Shown here: positions 24,425-34,569 of the stretch, in pieces
Numbering within the stretch: position 1 is the first letter of the stretch
Layout of the letters: each line of letters starts with the position of its first letter
Origin: Selaginella moellendorffii
Lineage: Eukaryota; Streptophyta; Lycopodiopsida; Selaginellales; Selaginellaceae
DNA length: 64,000 nt
Assembly: GCF_000143415.4 (NCBI RefSeq)
Contig: NW_003314264.1
Span: 4,215,229 to 4,279,228, forward strand
Direction of reading: 5' to 3'
The notes under the pieces: model-generated
The model's input: the letters and a program-made list of their open reading frames with translations, nothing else
Told to the model about the DNA's origin: nothing
The model's database searches: none
Program-made: the position numbers and the translations under genes

Positions 24425-26581
24425 TCACCTAATAGACACGGAAGCCGTCCAAGAAATATCATCCGGAGAGAAGGGCATGGCGAGGAGGAGGTCTTTGGCT
24501 TGATTCGATCGCCCCGCGCGACCCAGAAGATCTATCAGGCAGCCGTAGTGCTCGGCTCCCGGATCCACGCCAAAATCCTGCCGCATCGACGTGAAGCAGC
24601 TCCATCCGGTGTCGAGAAGCCCTCCATGGCTGCATGCGAAGAGAATCCCTGCGAATGCGTAGGAATCCGGGGCCAGGCCTTCTTGGATCATTCCCAAGAA
24701 CAGCTCCACGGCCTCGTTGCTGCTCCCTTGCTGCGCAGTGGCAGCGATCGCGATCGTCCAGGACACTGCGGAGCGGTTCTTCAAGCCCTGGAAGACGCGC
24801 TTGGCCTCGCCTGGGCTGCCGCACCGCACAAACATGCTCATCACGCTGTTCATCACCACTGCGTCGCTGCTCCACTCGCTCGCGGCGATTCGCGAGTGGA
24901 GATCCCTGCCCTGGACGATCCATCCCAGTCCCGCGCAAGCGTGGAGAGCGTTCACGTATGTCACATTGTCTGGACGCACGGACGAGTCTTTCTTAACCAT
25001 ACAATCGTACAAGTCAAGGGCTTCTGTGAAATACCCGTTTTGGGCAAATGCTGCAATAGTAGCGTTCCAAGTGATCACATTTCTAAATTTTAATGAATCA
25101 AAAACTTTCTTTGCTTCGACTGCTTGCTGGCATTTTGCATACATGTTGATCATCGCATTACTCACTCCAGTCTCGAGAAATCGATGAGACAAGCTGGCAA
25201 ATCTCGCAATGATCTCGGCATGGATTTGTTTGCCGTCTTGCAGGGATCCTAGCAATGCACAAGCACCGAGGGCGCTCATGAAACTGCTCGAATTTCTTTG
25301 AATGTCCATCTTCTTGTAGAGATCGATGGCCTCTCTGCAATGCCCGGTGTGGGCAAGCGCGGAGATCATAGCGTTCCAAGTCACAACATCGCGTACGTGC
25401 ATTTGATTAAAAACACGCTTTGCTTCCTTGATTCTGCCACACTTTCCATACATGTTGACGATAGAGGTTCCAGCGACAACATTACGCTCCCAGCCACACG
25501 AGCAAATACGCTCGTGGATCTTTATACCCTGTGCTATATCCTGCTTCCAAGAACACACTGCCAGGATCTCAATCAGCGTCACCATATCCGGCCTGATCCC
25601 TTCCAGATCCAACTTCCACAGCAGAGCAATCGCAGCTCCAAACTGCCCATTATGGGCATTTGCGGCAATCGCAGTGTTCCAGGCAGCCAACTTTTTCTCC
25701 TCCATCCTATCAAACACTTCCATTGCCAGATCCAAGCGGCCAAGCTTCCCGTACATGTTGACGATCGCAGCAGCGACATCCGGATGCGCGTCCAGTCCCG
25801 ATTCGAGAATGTGCCCGTGGATCACTTTGCCCTCCTTCAAGGATCCCAGCTTGGCGGCGGCATCAAGAACGCTGATGAAAACGTACTCGTCCGCGCCAAT
25901 GCCGGCATCCCGGAGCTGGCGATAGAGCTCGATCGCAGCGGGGAGCCCGCCCTGATCGGGATTTCTGGTGCAAGCAGCCAGCATCGCGCTCCAGGCGACT
26001 ATCGTCTTGCGCGGCATGTCATCGAAGACCTTCCGCGCGTCGGCCAGGCTGCCGCATTTCCCATACATGGTTACGAGGGCGCAGCACACGACTGGATTGC
26101 TCGCGATCGCGGGTGGCGCGGCGACGATCTGGGCGTGGATCCGGATGCCCGACTGGAGATCGCGGCAATTGGCGCAGGCGGCGAGCGCGGCGACGAACGA
26201 GACGTGGGTGGGGCGGACGACTGAATCGCTGGCGAGGGCGAGGAAGAGATGAATCGCTCGCGCGCTCTCGCCGTTTGCGCAGAGCGCCGAGATCATGATG
26301 TTCCAGGAGAAGGCGTTCTTGTGGACAAGATCGTGGAAGACGGACCATGCGTCCGGGAGGCTGGAGCACTTGCCATACATGAGGATGAGGAGATTGCTGA
26401 ACAAGGGGTGGTGGCGTAGGTCGAGGGTGGCGGCCAGGCGGCGGTGCAAGAGCTTCCCTCGCGGGAGGGACTTGGAATCACCACATTGGCGCAGAAGAGT
26501 CGCGATTTGGCGATGGCCGAGCGTGGAGATGCCTGCAGGAGGCACCGCGACCACGCCTCTTGCTACTTCGCTGGATGTCAT
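24425..26581 (-). CDS. PLS-class pentatricopeptide repeat protein, C-terminus missing
   Basis: Intronless, 718 residues from ATG 26581 (MTSSEVARGVVAVPP). It is an uninterrupted series of PPR motifs (LLILMYGKCSSLPDAWSVFH, NAFSWNIMISALCANGESAR, and later copies). The last motif is followed by HYGCLIDLLGRAGRSNQAKD and LLLAMPFSPDDISWTASVSI, and then a stop. In related proteins this point is followed by LLxAC and an E domain, so the whole E/E+/DYW end is absent. The stop lies 28 bp before the start codon of the dioxygenase gene. Function, by family, is organelle RNA binding. A CT/GA repeat lies immediately upstream of the start. Confidence 0.9.
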   Translation of the reverse strand: MTSSEVARGVVAVPPAGISTLGHRQIATLLRQCGDSKSLPRGKLLHRRLAATLDLRHHPLFSNLLILMYGKCSSLPDAWSVFHDLVHKNAFSWNIMISALCANGESARAIHLFLALASDSVVRPTHVSFVAALAACANCRDLQSGIRIHAQIVAAPPAIASNPVVCCALVTMYGKCGSLADARKVFDDMPRKTIVAWSAMLAACTRNPDQGGLPAAIELYRQLRDAGIGADEYVFISVLDAAAKLGSLKEGKVIHGHILESGLDAHPDVAAAIVNMYGKLGRLDLAMEVFDRMEEKKLAAWNTAIAANAHNGQFGAAIALLWKLDLEGIRPDMVTLIEILAVCSWKQDIAQGIKIHERICSCGWERNVVAGTSIVNMYGKCGRIKEAKRVFNQMHVRDVVTWNAMISALAHTGHCREAIDLYKKMDIQRNSSSFMSALGACALLGSLQDGKQIHAEIIARFASLSHRFLETGVSNAMINMYAKCQQAVEAKKVFDSLKFRNVITWNATIAAFAQNGYFTEALDLYDCMVKKDSSVRPDNVTYVNALHACAGLGWIVQGRDLHSRIAASEWSSDAVVMNSVMSMFVRCGSPGEAKRVFQGLKNRSAVSWTIAIAATAQQGSSNEAVELFLGMIQEGLAPDSYAFAGILFACSHGGLLDTGWSCFTSMRQDFGVDPGAEHYGCLIDLLGRAGRSNQAKDLLLAMPFSPDDISWTASVSIR

Positions 26582-26601
26582 GGCAAAGACACACTCACTC
26601 A

Positions 26602-26628
26602 CTCTCTCTCTCTCTCTCTCTCTCTCTC
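26602..26628. repeat. (CT)n microsatellite
   Basis: About 13 CT units, directly upstream of the PPR start codon, probably in its 5' leader (read as GA on the coding strand). Confidence 0.95.
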
Positions 26629-28690
26629 AACATGATCCTGTGAAAACCTTCATATGGGTCATCACATTTTTTGTCAATTGCTTCACAGAGGCACAAAACA
26701 ACAGACATAAAGGGACTCAGAAGCAAGCACTGTCTTCTAAGCATCTTGTTCCCCGGCATCAAATGTTGGATGAGTGATGTCCTTTTTGAAGTCTCGCTTG
26801 TTGTTTGAGGTTGGCACGTGCTCCTATTGGTGTTCATGGGGTGTTGCAAAGCTGTGGGCTCTCAATGTAAGCGGGCAGCATCCCCATCCTCCAGTGTGGC
26901 TGTGAGAGGTTTGGGCTTATTGTGCCCTGTTGAAAAGTTTGCCAAAGACCTTTTACATATCCAAATTCTGGTTGGAAGTGATCCAGATGATCTTCTAAGG
27001 TCATATGTACTTCTTGCATGTGCAAAAAGATCTTGTTCCAAAGATCTCAGTCTGCATTGACATGTACCAAATCACAGTGGTTGAAGTTTGGGTGTGTGGT
27101 ATCATGGTCATTGTGTCTCTTAAAAGTGTGTAGAAAATGTAAGTACGATAGCACTATTAATCCCTACTTATAAATGATTACTTTTTGGGATGTCTAGATT
27201 CCTTTATTTTTCCTTGTTAATTTTAATAAGTGTATTTTGATACCAGCAAGAGGAAAACTAACAGAAATTCACTTAGGATGTTAATTTTTATTACTATTGT
27301 AATTCTTGAAGTGTATGGAAAAAGCTTATAAATAACAAAAATGTTACAAGAAAATTGTGCTTTCTTACCACTTCATAACCTTCTTCATTGGGCTTCTTCT
27401 CCTCTTTAACAACAACAAACCCCAAGGATGCCAACAATTAGTGCTTTATATGATTTGCCAGTGTGGGAGATATATATATATATAAAGGAATTGAGCTTCT
27501 AGACTAGTGAGATCTACTTTCTTTCAATATGCTCTACATATAAATAGTTATTCTAGATTTATATACTCTAGTTTGTGTTGAACTTTATGAAGGAAAAAAC
27601 AGTAGGAAAAAAAAAAGCTGAAAGAGGTACTCTTAGTCCAATTTGCATTAGGTATGTGATACTCTTTGTCCAATCTGTGTCAAGAAGTGTGATGCAAATA
27701 CTTCAAAAAGGAAAGAGACCATGATTTTCAACCATTACTAAAGTTTTCCATATGAAGGACCATAGAGGATACAGATTTCATAAAACGGAACTTTTTATAA
27801 ATGAAGTTCTCAATAATTTTATTTCAGTGTGGTATTCATTTTCTTTCCCAGCAATTTGATGTGTTTTGTGGCTTGAAATAGGGAGGAGTAAATAAATCAG
27901 CATTACAACATAATTTGGTAAGCCAATCATAAATTTGAAGGACTTGTTGATTTGTCTAAACTCTTGTTCTTCATAGGGCTAATCAACAAAACAAAGGCTA
28001 ATCAGGGTTGATTGCAAGCTTTGACAAGAAGAAGAAGACTGCTCATAACATACATTAACTTAACCCATCGAGTACAAGTCATGCAACATTTAGGTTAGAG
28101 ATGAAATTTTTATAATTCATGAAAAGACAATTGGACTTTAGGCTAAGAGGCTTGTAATCACGTAATTTAGATTTTGAACTTAATATTTCATTGATGCATT
28201 CACAGTAGGAGACAAGGCTGCATTTATCGGATTCAGTAATACACATCGTTTGAACTTTGTTAGAAGATAAGAGTTAGTACTTACAATATCAAATACATAT
28301 AGAGCAATCCATGGAACTTTGCACAGTGCATAGTTGTTGCATCAAGCTGCCAAACAAATCTCAGAGTAGGAACATCTACCATCATTGATGGGAATGCTCC
28401 AAGGCAGCCCAATGTTGTGATATTTGAATATGTAACACTGCAAGGTCTTGATCCTCATCCAAACATACCAACTGTTTCACTCGTTGTGTAATGGAAGTGA
28501 CTGACATTGATGTATATGGATCAGCTTCCTCTATGTTGGCAAGCACAGCTCAATCAGCAACACTGTCTCAAGGCCATATATGAAATGAAAGTGTGTAAAA
28601 GCTGTTTGCAGCTTCTCTGTTGTTTGATATGACCAAAGGGCATGAGGCCAGGTATTTCGAAAAGTTCATCCTCGAGGAAACCGTTTGCTA
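26629..28690. other. AT-rich region without recognised genes
   Basis: Short open frames only. The stretch 26800-27060 is less AT-rich than the rest but matched nothing I know. A short (TA)n lies near 27468-27484. Confidence 0.5.
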
Positions 28691-28760
28691 CCCTCTGAGC
28701 GAATACCACTTCAACTTGAGCAACATCCACAGTGGCGACACTCCGCAAACCAATTCCAGG
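28691..28760 (-). pseudogene. Duplicated C-terminal scrap of NDUFAF6
   Basis: Bases 28695-28751 match 30694-30750 (the last codons of the intact NDUFAF6 gene) at 54 of 57 positions. On the minus strand it reads VCGVSPLWMLLKLKWYSLRG followed directly by a stop. Two of the three differences are synonymous and one changes His to Tyr. Homology stops abruptly at both ends. Confidence 0.85.
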
Positions 28761-28799
28761 ACCCAGTTATTGAATATATAGCAATTACCTTGTTGTGGA

Positions 28800-29110
28800 A
28801 TCTCAACACGCTGAACTCCATGTCCGGTCTGCTGCCACTCTTCTTGGCCCCGCTCATCCACCTCGGCTTCACGGGGCCGATCCCTTCGCTGCCAGGAACT
28901 CTGGAGTATCTATTGCTGGCCAAGAACTGCCTCACTGGGACAATCCAGGGGATGGCCACCCTGCACCGCCCGGCGCTTCTCGACCTGAGGCTCACCAGAG
29001 ATTTTCAGCTTCCGGAACGGCAACCTCCTCCTCCAGCAGAACCAGCTCTCGGGGCCGGTCCAGGTTCTGGGGTCCCTGAGGCATGCAACACGTCCCAGCA
29101 ATGGTCAGGG
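28800..29110 (+). pseudogene. Leucine-rich-repeat protein fragment, frameshifted
   Basis: Translation shows LRR-like pieces in different frames: LGFTGPIPSLPGTLEYLLLA and KNCLTGTIQGMATL, then after frame changes LLLQQNQLSGPVQVLGSL. These fit the plant extracellular LRR pattern (LxGxIP). There is no start, signal peptide, kinase or transmembrane part, so it is a remnant of an LRR receptor-type gene. GC content is higher than in the surrounding DNA. Confidence 0.6.
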
Positions 29111-30401
29111 TGGTACCGCAGGAGTTTGTGGAGCACAACTACATCCCAAACATCAACCTGGCATACCATCCCGCTGCCAACGACATGCACATTTTGCATC
29201 CAGTACAATTGCCTCGGCCCGCCGCAGCAGTCGTCGACGTCGGGAGACAAAGGCCGAGTTTACGTTAGAAACAGGCTATTTTTATAAAGATGGTAGTCAA
29301 TAAATACCTGGAATTAAATTAAGAAGCCCTATTCTTGTTTAAGGTTTTTGTCAGAGGATGCCTGCTTGTATTTGTTCGCCCACGACCCACAAGGGATCTT
29401 TCCGGTGTAAGTTACATCGCCAGTATGACACTACATGGATTAGGCAGAGTACCAGTGACAACACAGGGGACACCAAGGTGGACAACAAGAATGGCGCTGC
29501 CAGTCTCAAAGGGTCAACCAAGGAGTTTCAATCGTGAATAATTTGCTATTTGGTAAACTTTGTTAATGAGTTTCCTGTCCAGAGTTTTGGACAATAAAAC
29601 ATTTTGGTTTTATCAATTATAATTATACTTTTGTCCTTTTTTTTAGATCATAAATCCCTTTTCTTTCTCCCTTTGTGACAAGCGACTGAAGATATTTCGA
29701 GAGAAGAGGTTAAAAGAAGAGTAGAGCAAAAGAGTTGGGATTCCTTGACTGACCAGATTTCCGTGTCCAACAGAGCAAAATCCATTGACTCCGTCAACGA
29801 TGACGAGCCCAATTTGTTGGTCCTTCGTGCAGGAAGATGATACGTCTACCTTTGAGTCTGACTGAGATTTGCAGGATCTCGCGCACCATATGGGATTTTA
29901 TTTCGCCGCCGCGCGCGGCGAAGATCATCGACAGCGTCCCCACCCAAATGACGCAAAGAAACGTTGGAACGTTTCTTTCCTCCTCAAGAAAAAGGGAATA
30001 GGACCACATATTTAGAAGAAGATAGATTTCCCGGCGCTGGACAAATTTCCTATCATGCCACTAGTTATTCCCTCGTTCAGGTAACTTAAATTTATTGTAT
30101 TTTGTGGGTATTTCTCAGATATCTATGTAGGCAATCAGGAATGGTGTCAGTAAGTTTATCTTTATGACAAAAGCGATTTCTAAACTCTCAGTATTCGCAC
30201 CTGTGACAACTAGATAACCTTTTCCTAGTTTTCTTCTCGTTTTTTCTTGACAATTATTTGAGAAACTCGCTAAGCTTTTTTTCTTTTCCTCTCTTGCAGC
30301 ATTTCTTCAACTATTGAATCTTATGACCAGCTACTGTTGCTCTGATGAGCAAGCGACGCACCAACTGAATCCCTTATAATCGAAATTTAAACACAGTTTG
30401 T
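29111..30401. other. Intergenic, no gene recognised
   Basis: Low-complexity and AT-rich parts with short open frames only. Nothing further could be supported. Confidence 0.4.
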
Positions 30402-30634
30402 ATGGCAAAGACCAATGCCGAGTGTGTGCTGAACGTGCTCAAGGAGATGCAACCAGAGCACGCCAAAGTTCTTCGCTGGTCACTGGATCCCCGACTTGGC
30501 AGCCAGGGAGCTAGTCCTTGGCAACGTTGTGGAGCTCAGAGTTGGCGACAAGGTACCAGCGGACATGAGGATCGCAGTTCCAAGGACTTCGACTCTTAAA
30601 GTGGAGCAAAGCTCGGTGATCAAGAGCACACGGT
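30402..30634 (+). pseudogene. Fragment of an ECA-type (P2A) calcium ATPase
   Basis: The first part reads KTNAECVLNVLKEMQPEHAK, then a one-base frame change near 30485 leads to PDLAARELVLGNVVELRVGD and KVPADMRIAVPRTSTLKVEQ SSV. This is the actuator-domain region of plant ER-type calcium pumps, where ETNAE...KVLR and VGDKVPADMR are characteristic. The sequence departs just where the invariant TGES loop should follow (IKSTR and a stop). It lacks the rest of the pump. It sits 46 bp beyond the NDUFAF6 stop, in the opposite orientation. Confidence 0.8.
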
Positions 30635-30680
30635 AGAGAAAAGTATAAGGTTTTCTCGAAAACCAAGAGCAAAAAGAGAA

Positions 30681-31562
30681 TCAATAGGACCCCCTGAGCG
30701 AATGCCACTTCAACTTGAGCAACATCCACAGCGGCGACACCCCGCAAACCCCCCGCCGCAACCTGGGATCAAACGGATCAAAGCCCGACCTCATGAGCGT
30801 CGCTAGAAACTCGTCCGTGGCAACCGCCGGCAGCATCACCGGCGAGGCCTCCCTGGGCACGTCCTTGGCCAGCGCCCGAGCCTTCTCCAGATGCGCGTGA
30901 GCCACCGACGCCACCTCAAACACCGCGCGCGCAACGCCCTCGTCCCCGCGCACCCCACGATACAAATCCTCCTGCGACACACCGTGCTTCACCGCCACCT
31001 CCACCGGGATGTAGCAAACCCGCTTGGCGCTGTGGTGCGCGGTGGCCTCGAGCAGCAGCGAGATCCCCGCGGCCTTGCCCGTGTGCGAGGCCGCGTGATC
31101 CGCCTTGGTGCTCCTCACCCCGGCGGCCTCGAGCGTGAGGTAGAGCAGCGCCGACGCGGTGCTCTCGGCGTAGCGCTCGATCTCCCCGACGTCCCTGGGC
31201 GGCGCCGAGAGCTCCGCGTCGGCGACCCTGGCGTCGATGATCCGCGAGAACCAGTGCTTGCTCAGCCGGCGCTCGCGGTTGACATGATCCAGCATGGAGA
31301 GCACCGGGTGCTCGGGCGTGGCCGCGGCGCGCGAGAAGAGCTTGTCGATGGAGTCCTTCCACCAGGCGAGGCGCAGCGTGGCGAGGCTGGGGTCGCGGGC
31401 GGTGTCCTTGGCGGTGGCCGTCTCCACGTTGAATGCGCGCAGCGCGAAGGCGGCATCGCGGAGGCCACCAGATCGCGGGAGCTGGAGCAAGCACAGGTAG
31501 TTCTTGTAGTCATACCGCCGGACCTGGTTCACGCAGTAGTTGAGCGCGCTCGCCCTGCTCAT
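30681..31562 (-). CDS. NDUFAF6: NDUFAF6-like complex I assembly factor (squalene/phytoene synthase fold)
   Basis: Intronless, 293 residues from ATG 31562. It has the isoprenoid-synthase-like fold of NDUFAF6: CVNQVRRYDYKNYLCLLQLP, FALRAFNVETA, LRLAWWKDSIDKLF, HPVLSMLDHV, LSKHWFSRIIDAR, YAESTASALLYLTLEAAG, HTGKAAGISLLLEAT, CYIPVEVAVKHGVSQEDLYR and the end FDPRLRRGVCGVSPLWMLLK. Assembly-factor members have lost the aspartate-rich catalytic motifs of true synthases, and none is seen here. Role by homology: mitochondrial assembly of NADH dehydrogenase. High GC, unlike its neighbours. Two AACCCTAAA telo-boxes lie upstream (31654-31662, 31672-31680). Its last 19 codons are duplicated at 28695-28751. 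Confidence 0.9.
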   Translation of the reverse strand: MSRASALNYCVNQVRRYDYKNYLCLLQLPRSGGLRDAAFALRAFNVETATAKDTARDPSLATLRLAWWKDSIDKLFSRAAATPEHPVLSMLDHVNRERRLSKHWFSRIIDARVADAELSAPPRDVGEIERYAESTASALLYLTLEAAGVRSTKADHAASHTGKAAGISLLLEATAHHSAKRVCYIPVEVAVKHGVSQEDLYRGVRGDEGVARAVFEVASVAHAHLEKARALAKDVPREASPVMLPAVATDEFLATLMRSGFDPFDPRLRRGVCGVSPLWMLLKLKWHSLRGSY

Positions 31563-31867
31563 TGATTCGTGTCACAAATCTCTCGGTTCTAGAGCTAGCC
31601 TACCTCAGAGCTTGGAATCCCTCTCCTGCTCGTTTGTGACTTATTAGCCCAAGAACCCTAAAAGGCCCACGAACCCTAAATATCATCCTAAAAGCCTAGA
31701 TAGCATTCCATTCCAATAAAGTACAACATTACGTCGAGAGGCCCATAACACGGGGAAAGAAGGAAGAGAGCGAGCGAGAGAGGCGAAGATATTGGACGAG
31801 AGATGAAAGAGAAACAAGGAGAGCGCGAGAATGCTGGCTGGGATCGCTCCATGCCCTCTCCATTTTT

Positions 31868-33534
31868 TCATTTACCATACGAGGATGGCCGCGGGGATCG
31901 CTGCTGGTACGTGGCTATCTGCGCCGCCCTCGCGTTGCCGTTGCCATTCCTGTGCTGGTGGTGGCTCCCGTTTTGCTGCACGAACTGCGGGTGGTATCTA
32001 AAGTTTGCGGCGGCGGAGCTCGAGTGATGGTTGTAGGACGAGCTGCCCATGTCTTTCGGGTTCTGGAGCGGCTCCAGAGCCACCACCACCTCGCTCATCA
32101 GCGGCCTGCTCTTGGGGTCCCGGCTGATGCACTGGTGCGCCAGCATCGCCGCCTTCTGCAAGCCTTTGATCGAGTAGTGCCCCTCGAGGCGGGGGTCGAT
32201 GAGCCGGAACAGCTTCCTCTTCTCGCTCAGGAACGGTCTGGCCCATTCCACCAGGTTGTGCTCGCCGCTCGGCCGGTTCTTGTCCATGGATCGTCGCCCC
32301 GTCAGGATCTCCAGCAAAACAACGCCAAAGCTATATACATCGCTCCTAGGTGTCAAGTGACCTGCAAAGCCGGAAAGGCATGAGTCGCAAGCTCTCACTC
32401 TCGCAAGATCGTCGAAACGACTGAAGAAACGAAAGAGAGCTTCACTCGAGCAAGAACGAGAAGAAAAAGTACCTGTCATTACGTATTCTGGAGCTGCATA
32501 GCCATAAGTCCCCATTACGCGCGTCGAAACGTGCGTTTTGTCACCTTCCGGACCATCCTTTGCCAAACCGAAATCCGACAGTTTGGCAGTGTATTCCTGG
32601 AGAATAAGTCGTGTAAACTAAACCGGAAAATCCTATCACAGCGGCAGCACACGTACATGGTCCAGAAGAATGTTGGATGTCTTGAAATCTCGATAAATAA
32701 CTGGCCTGGAAGCGCCCTCGTGAAGAAACGCTAGACCCTTTGCAGCCCCGAGCGCGATCTTCATCCTGGTGGCCCACGGAAGCGGCAATGCGGCACCTAC
32801 AAGAAAGAGATCACGAACTGGTTGGATGAGCACGAAAGAAAACTGACAAGCTTACGTCTAAACAGATGATTCTCGAGGCTTCCGCGAGGCATGAACTCGT
32901 AAACAAGGAGCCGCTGATCATCCTCGGCGCAGTAGCCAATCAACCGGACGAGATTCGGGTGATGGAGCTGCCCAAGAAAATTCACCTCTGCCTGCAAAAG
33001 AACATTTGTTTTTTTTTCCTGTTGGAGTTAAATATCATCCAAGTTCTTACCAGCCACTCTCTGTGTCCTTGCAACCCCTCGGGATTGAGCTGCTTCACCG
33101 CTACAACTAGTCCTGTTCCAGGCTTGACAGCTCCTGTCCCATTCTCATCTATCCATCCCTTGAAAACACTTCCAAATCCCCCTTCACCCAGCAGACTGTC
33201 GGGTCGGAAGTTCCGCGTGGCGGATCTCAGATCGGTGAAGCTAAATATTCGAAGATGAGCCCCTTGCCTGACTTCGGTGGAACCTGGATTGGAGGGGTCA
33301 CTCACTGACCCATTGGCGGACAAGGACCCCTTCTCGGATGCCTGGCTAGGCTCTGTGGCTGGCTCGACTTGACCTGCTCGAAGTCACAAAGCTTTTAAGC
33401 GAGAGAGAGGGAAAAAGGAAAAAAGGTAAAACGAAACAAACCGAGCTTGCGCTTGAATTTCGGGAAGACTCACCAGAATTCCTGGCGTTGCCGTGTGACG
33501 AAACCAAGCTAGTTCCACTCCAGCAGTTTCCCAT
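31868..33534 (-). CDS. Receptor-like cytoplasmic kinase, subfamily VII (PBL-like)
   Basis: Multi-exon minus-strand gene; exon 1 is 33474-33534. It starts [11 protein letters not shown]: Gly-2 for N-myristoylation and Cys-4 for palmitoylation, so it is probably anchored at the plasma membrane. Kinase motifs in order: [37 protein letters not shown] with the ATP-binding Lys, [20 protein letters not shown], the RLCK-VII catalytic loop [49 protein letters not shown], and [21 protein letters not shown] His/Asn-rich tail ends SSYGK. Members relay immune and growth signals from receptor kinases. An in-frame ATG nine codons upstream (33561) would give a protein without the myristoylation signal. Confidence 0.93.
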
Positions 33535-34035
33535 GAAGAACGAGCTCAAGCATGTACACATATCCCCTCTCTAGTCCATTCCCACCGCATTCACCACTGA
33601 TCGCTTCTCGGAAACCCCTCTCGCAATCGGCTGGCCGAGCTCTGCCGCCGCCGCCACTGCTGCCACACCACAAACCAAACCTAGAGCTAGAATCACAGCT
33701 GCTGGCGCGCCATAGGCGACGAAACCACTCACACTCATCGATGCCGCTGGCCGATGCCGCGCTGCCCCTAGACCCTGCCCCCGCGCATCGAAACCCTAAG
33801 CGCCAGTGCCAGTGTAGCGCCCGAGTGACGCCCCTGTGTGCGTGTGAGTGTGTGCGTGTATGAGAGAGTGTGAGAGTACACAAAGGGTAAGGGTATCTGG
33901 GCGTAAGCCTCGGTGTAAACAGACACTCCAGCCGCCCTGTCCTTAAGCGACACGAGGTCGCCGGCTCAATTCCAGCCAATCTACCGGCTAGACAAAATAG
34001 GTCTGCGTTTCGATTCTCTTCCCCGTGCGTTGGCT

Positions 34036-34417
34036 ATGGCGAGCTCGGGCCCTCCGTATCCATGGGAGCCTCCCACGAACATCCCCATCCATGGCCCAAG
34101 CCCTAAGCGCTGGCAAGTTCTAACGGGGCGCTACATGTGTGCGGTGATGTGGTGAGTCTCTCTAGTGTGATCGATCTATGGGAAAAAAATTATTTTGCCT
34201 CCCCAGGTTTTGGATCTTCTATCGATTCAAAGAAGACGGCGATGTGCTGCTGGTAAGCTCTCTAGAGACTAGATTTTCACCTCTAGACGCTGAGATCTCT
34301 CTCTCTTTTCTCTCTCGCTCAGGGATTTCGTCACAAATGGGAACCCAGAGTAAGCGAAGCTACATTGAAACAATCTTTACATTTTCTATTCTATAGGGAG
34401 GAGGTGGTCATCACTGA
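34036..34417 (+). CDS. NDUFB2: Complex I subunit NDUFB2 (AGGG/plant B2-type)
   Basis: Four small exons: 34036-34151, 34207-34252, 34323-34349 and 34397-34417 (210 nt, 69 residues). The spliced protein has MASSGPPYPWEPPTNIPIHG, then SPKRWQVLTGRYMCAVMWFW, IFYRFKEDGDVLLGFRHKWE, and ends PRGGGGHH. The block CAVMWFW-x-x-YR-x-K-x-DG-x-x-LG-x-RH-x-WE is the hallmark of the plant NDUFB2 accessory subunit of mitochondrial NADH dehydrogenase, and the Gly/His end matches too. It carries the single membrane helix of this subunit. All three introns are GT-AG and preserve the frame. The tiny exons make it easy to miss. Confidence 0.92.
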
Positions 34418-34569
34418 TCTAAACTTGGGCGGAATAAGCAGTGATCTTTCTAGTTTGTACCTTTTGATGCTCTGGAATTTTCAAAAGCTTTCCAATTGCC
34501 AGGAAGAACGAAGAACAAACATTTCGCCGAGGGTTTAATAAAAGCCACCGTGAATCTCGGGAACTTTGT

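Noticed and set aside
25298-26224. Plus-strand frame of 308 codons
   Set aside because: Antisense shadow of the minus-strand PPR gene; low-complexity composition and no motif.
26818-27060. Short frames on both strands, one resembling a polymerase DHLDHF-like word
   Set aside because: Only a few residues resemble reverse transcriptase; no catalytic motif and no neighbouring element.
33890-33985. Possible tRNA or SINE (GGCTCAATTCC loop-like word; antisense frame reads MAGIEPATS)
   Set aside because: The T-stem has a mismatch and no acceptor partner was found about 70 nt upstream. Too weak to call.
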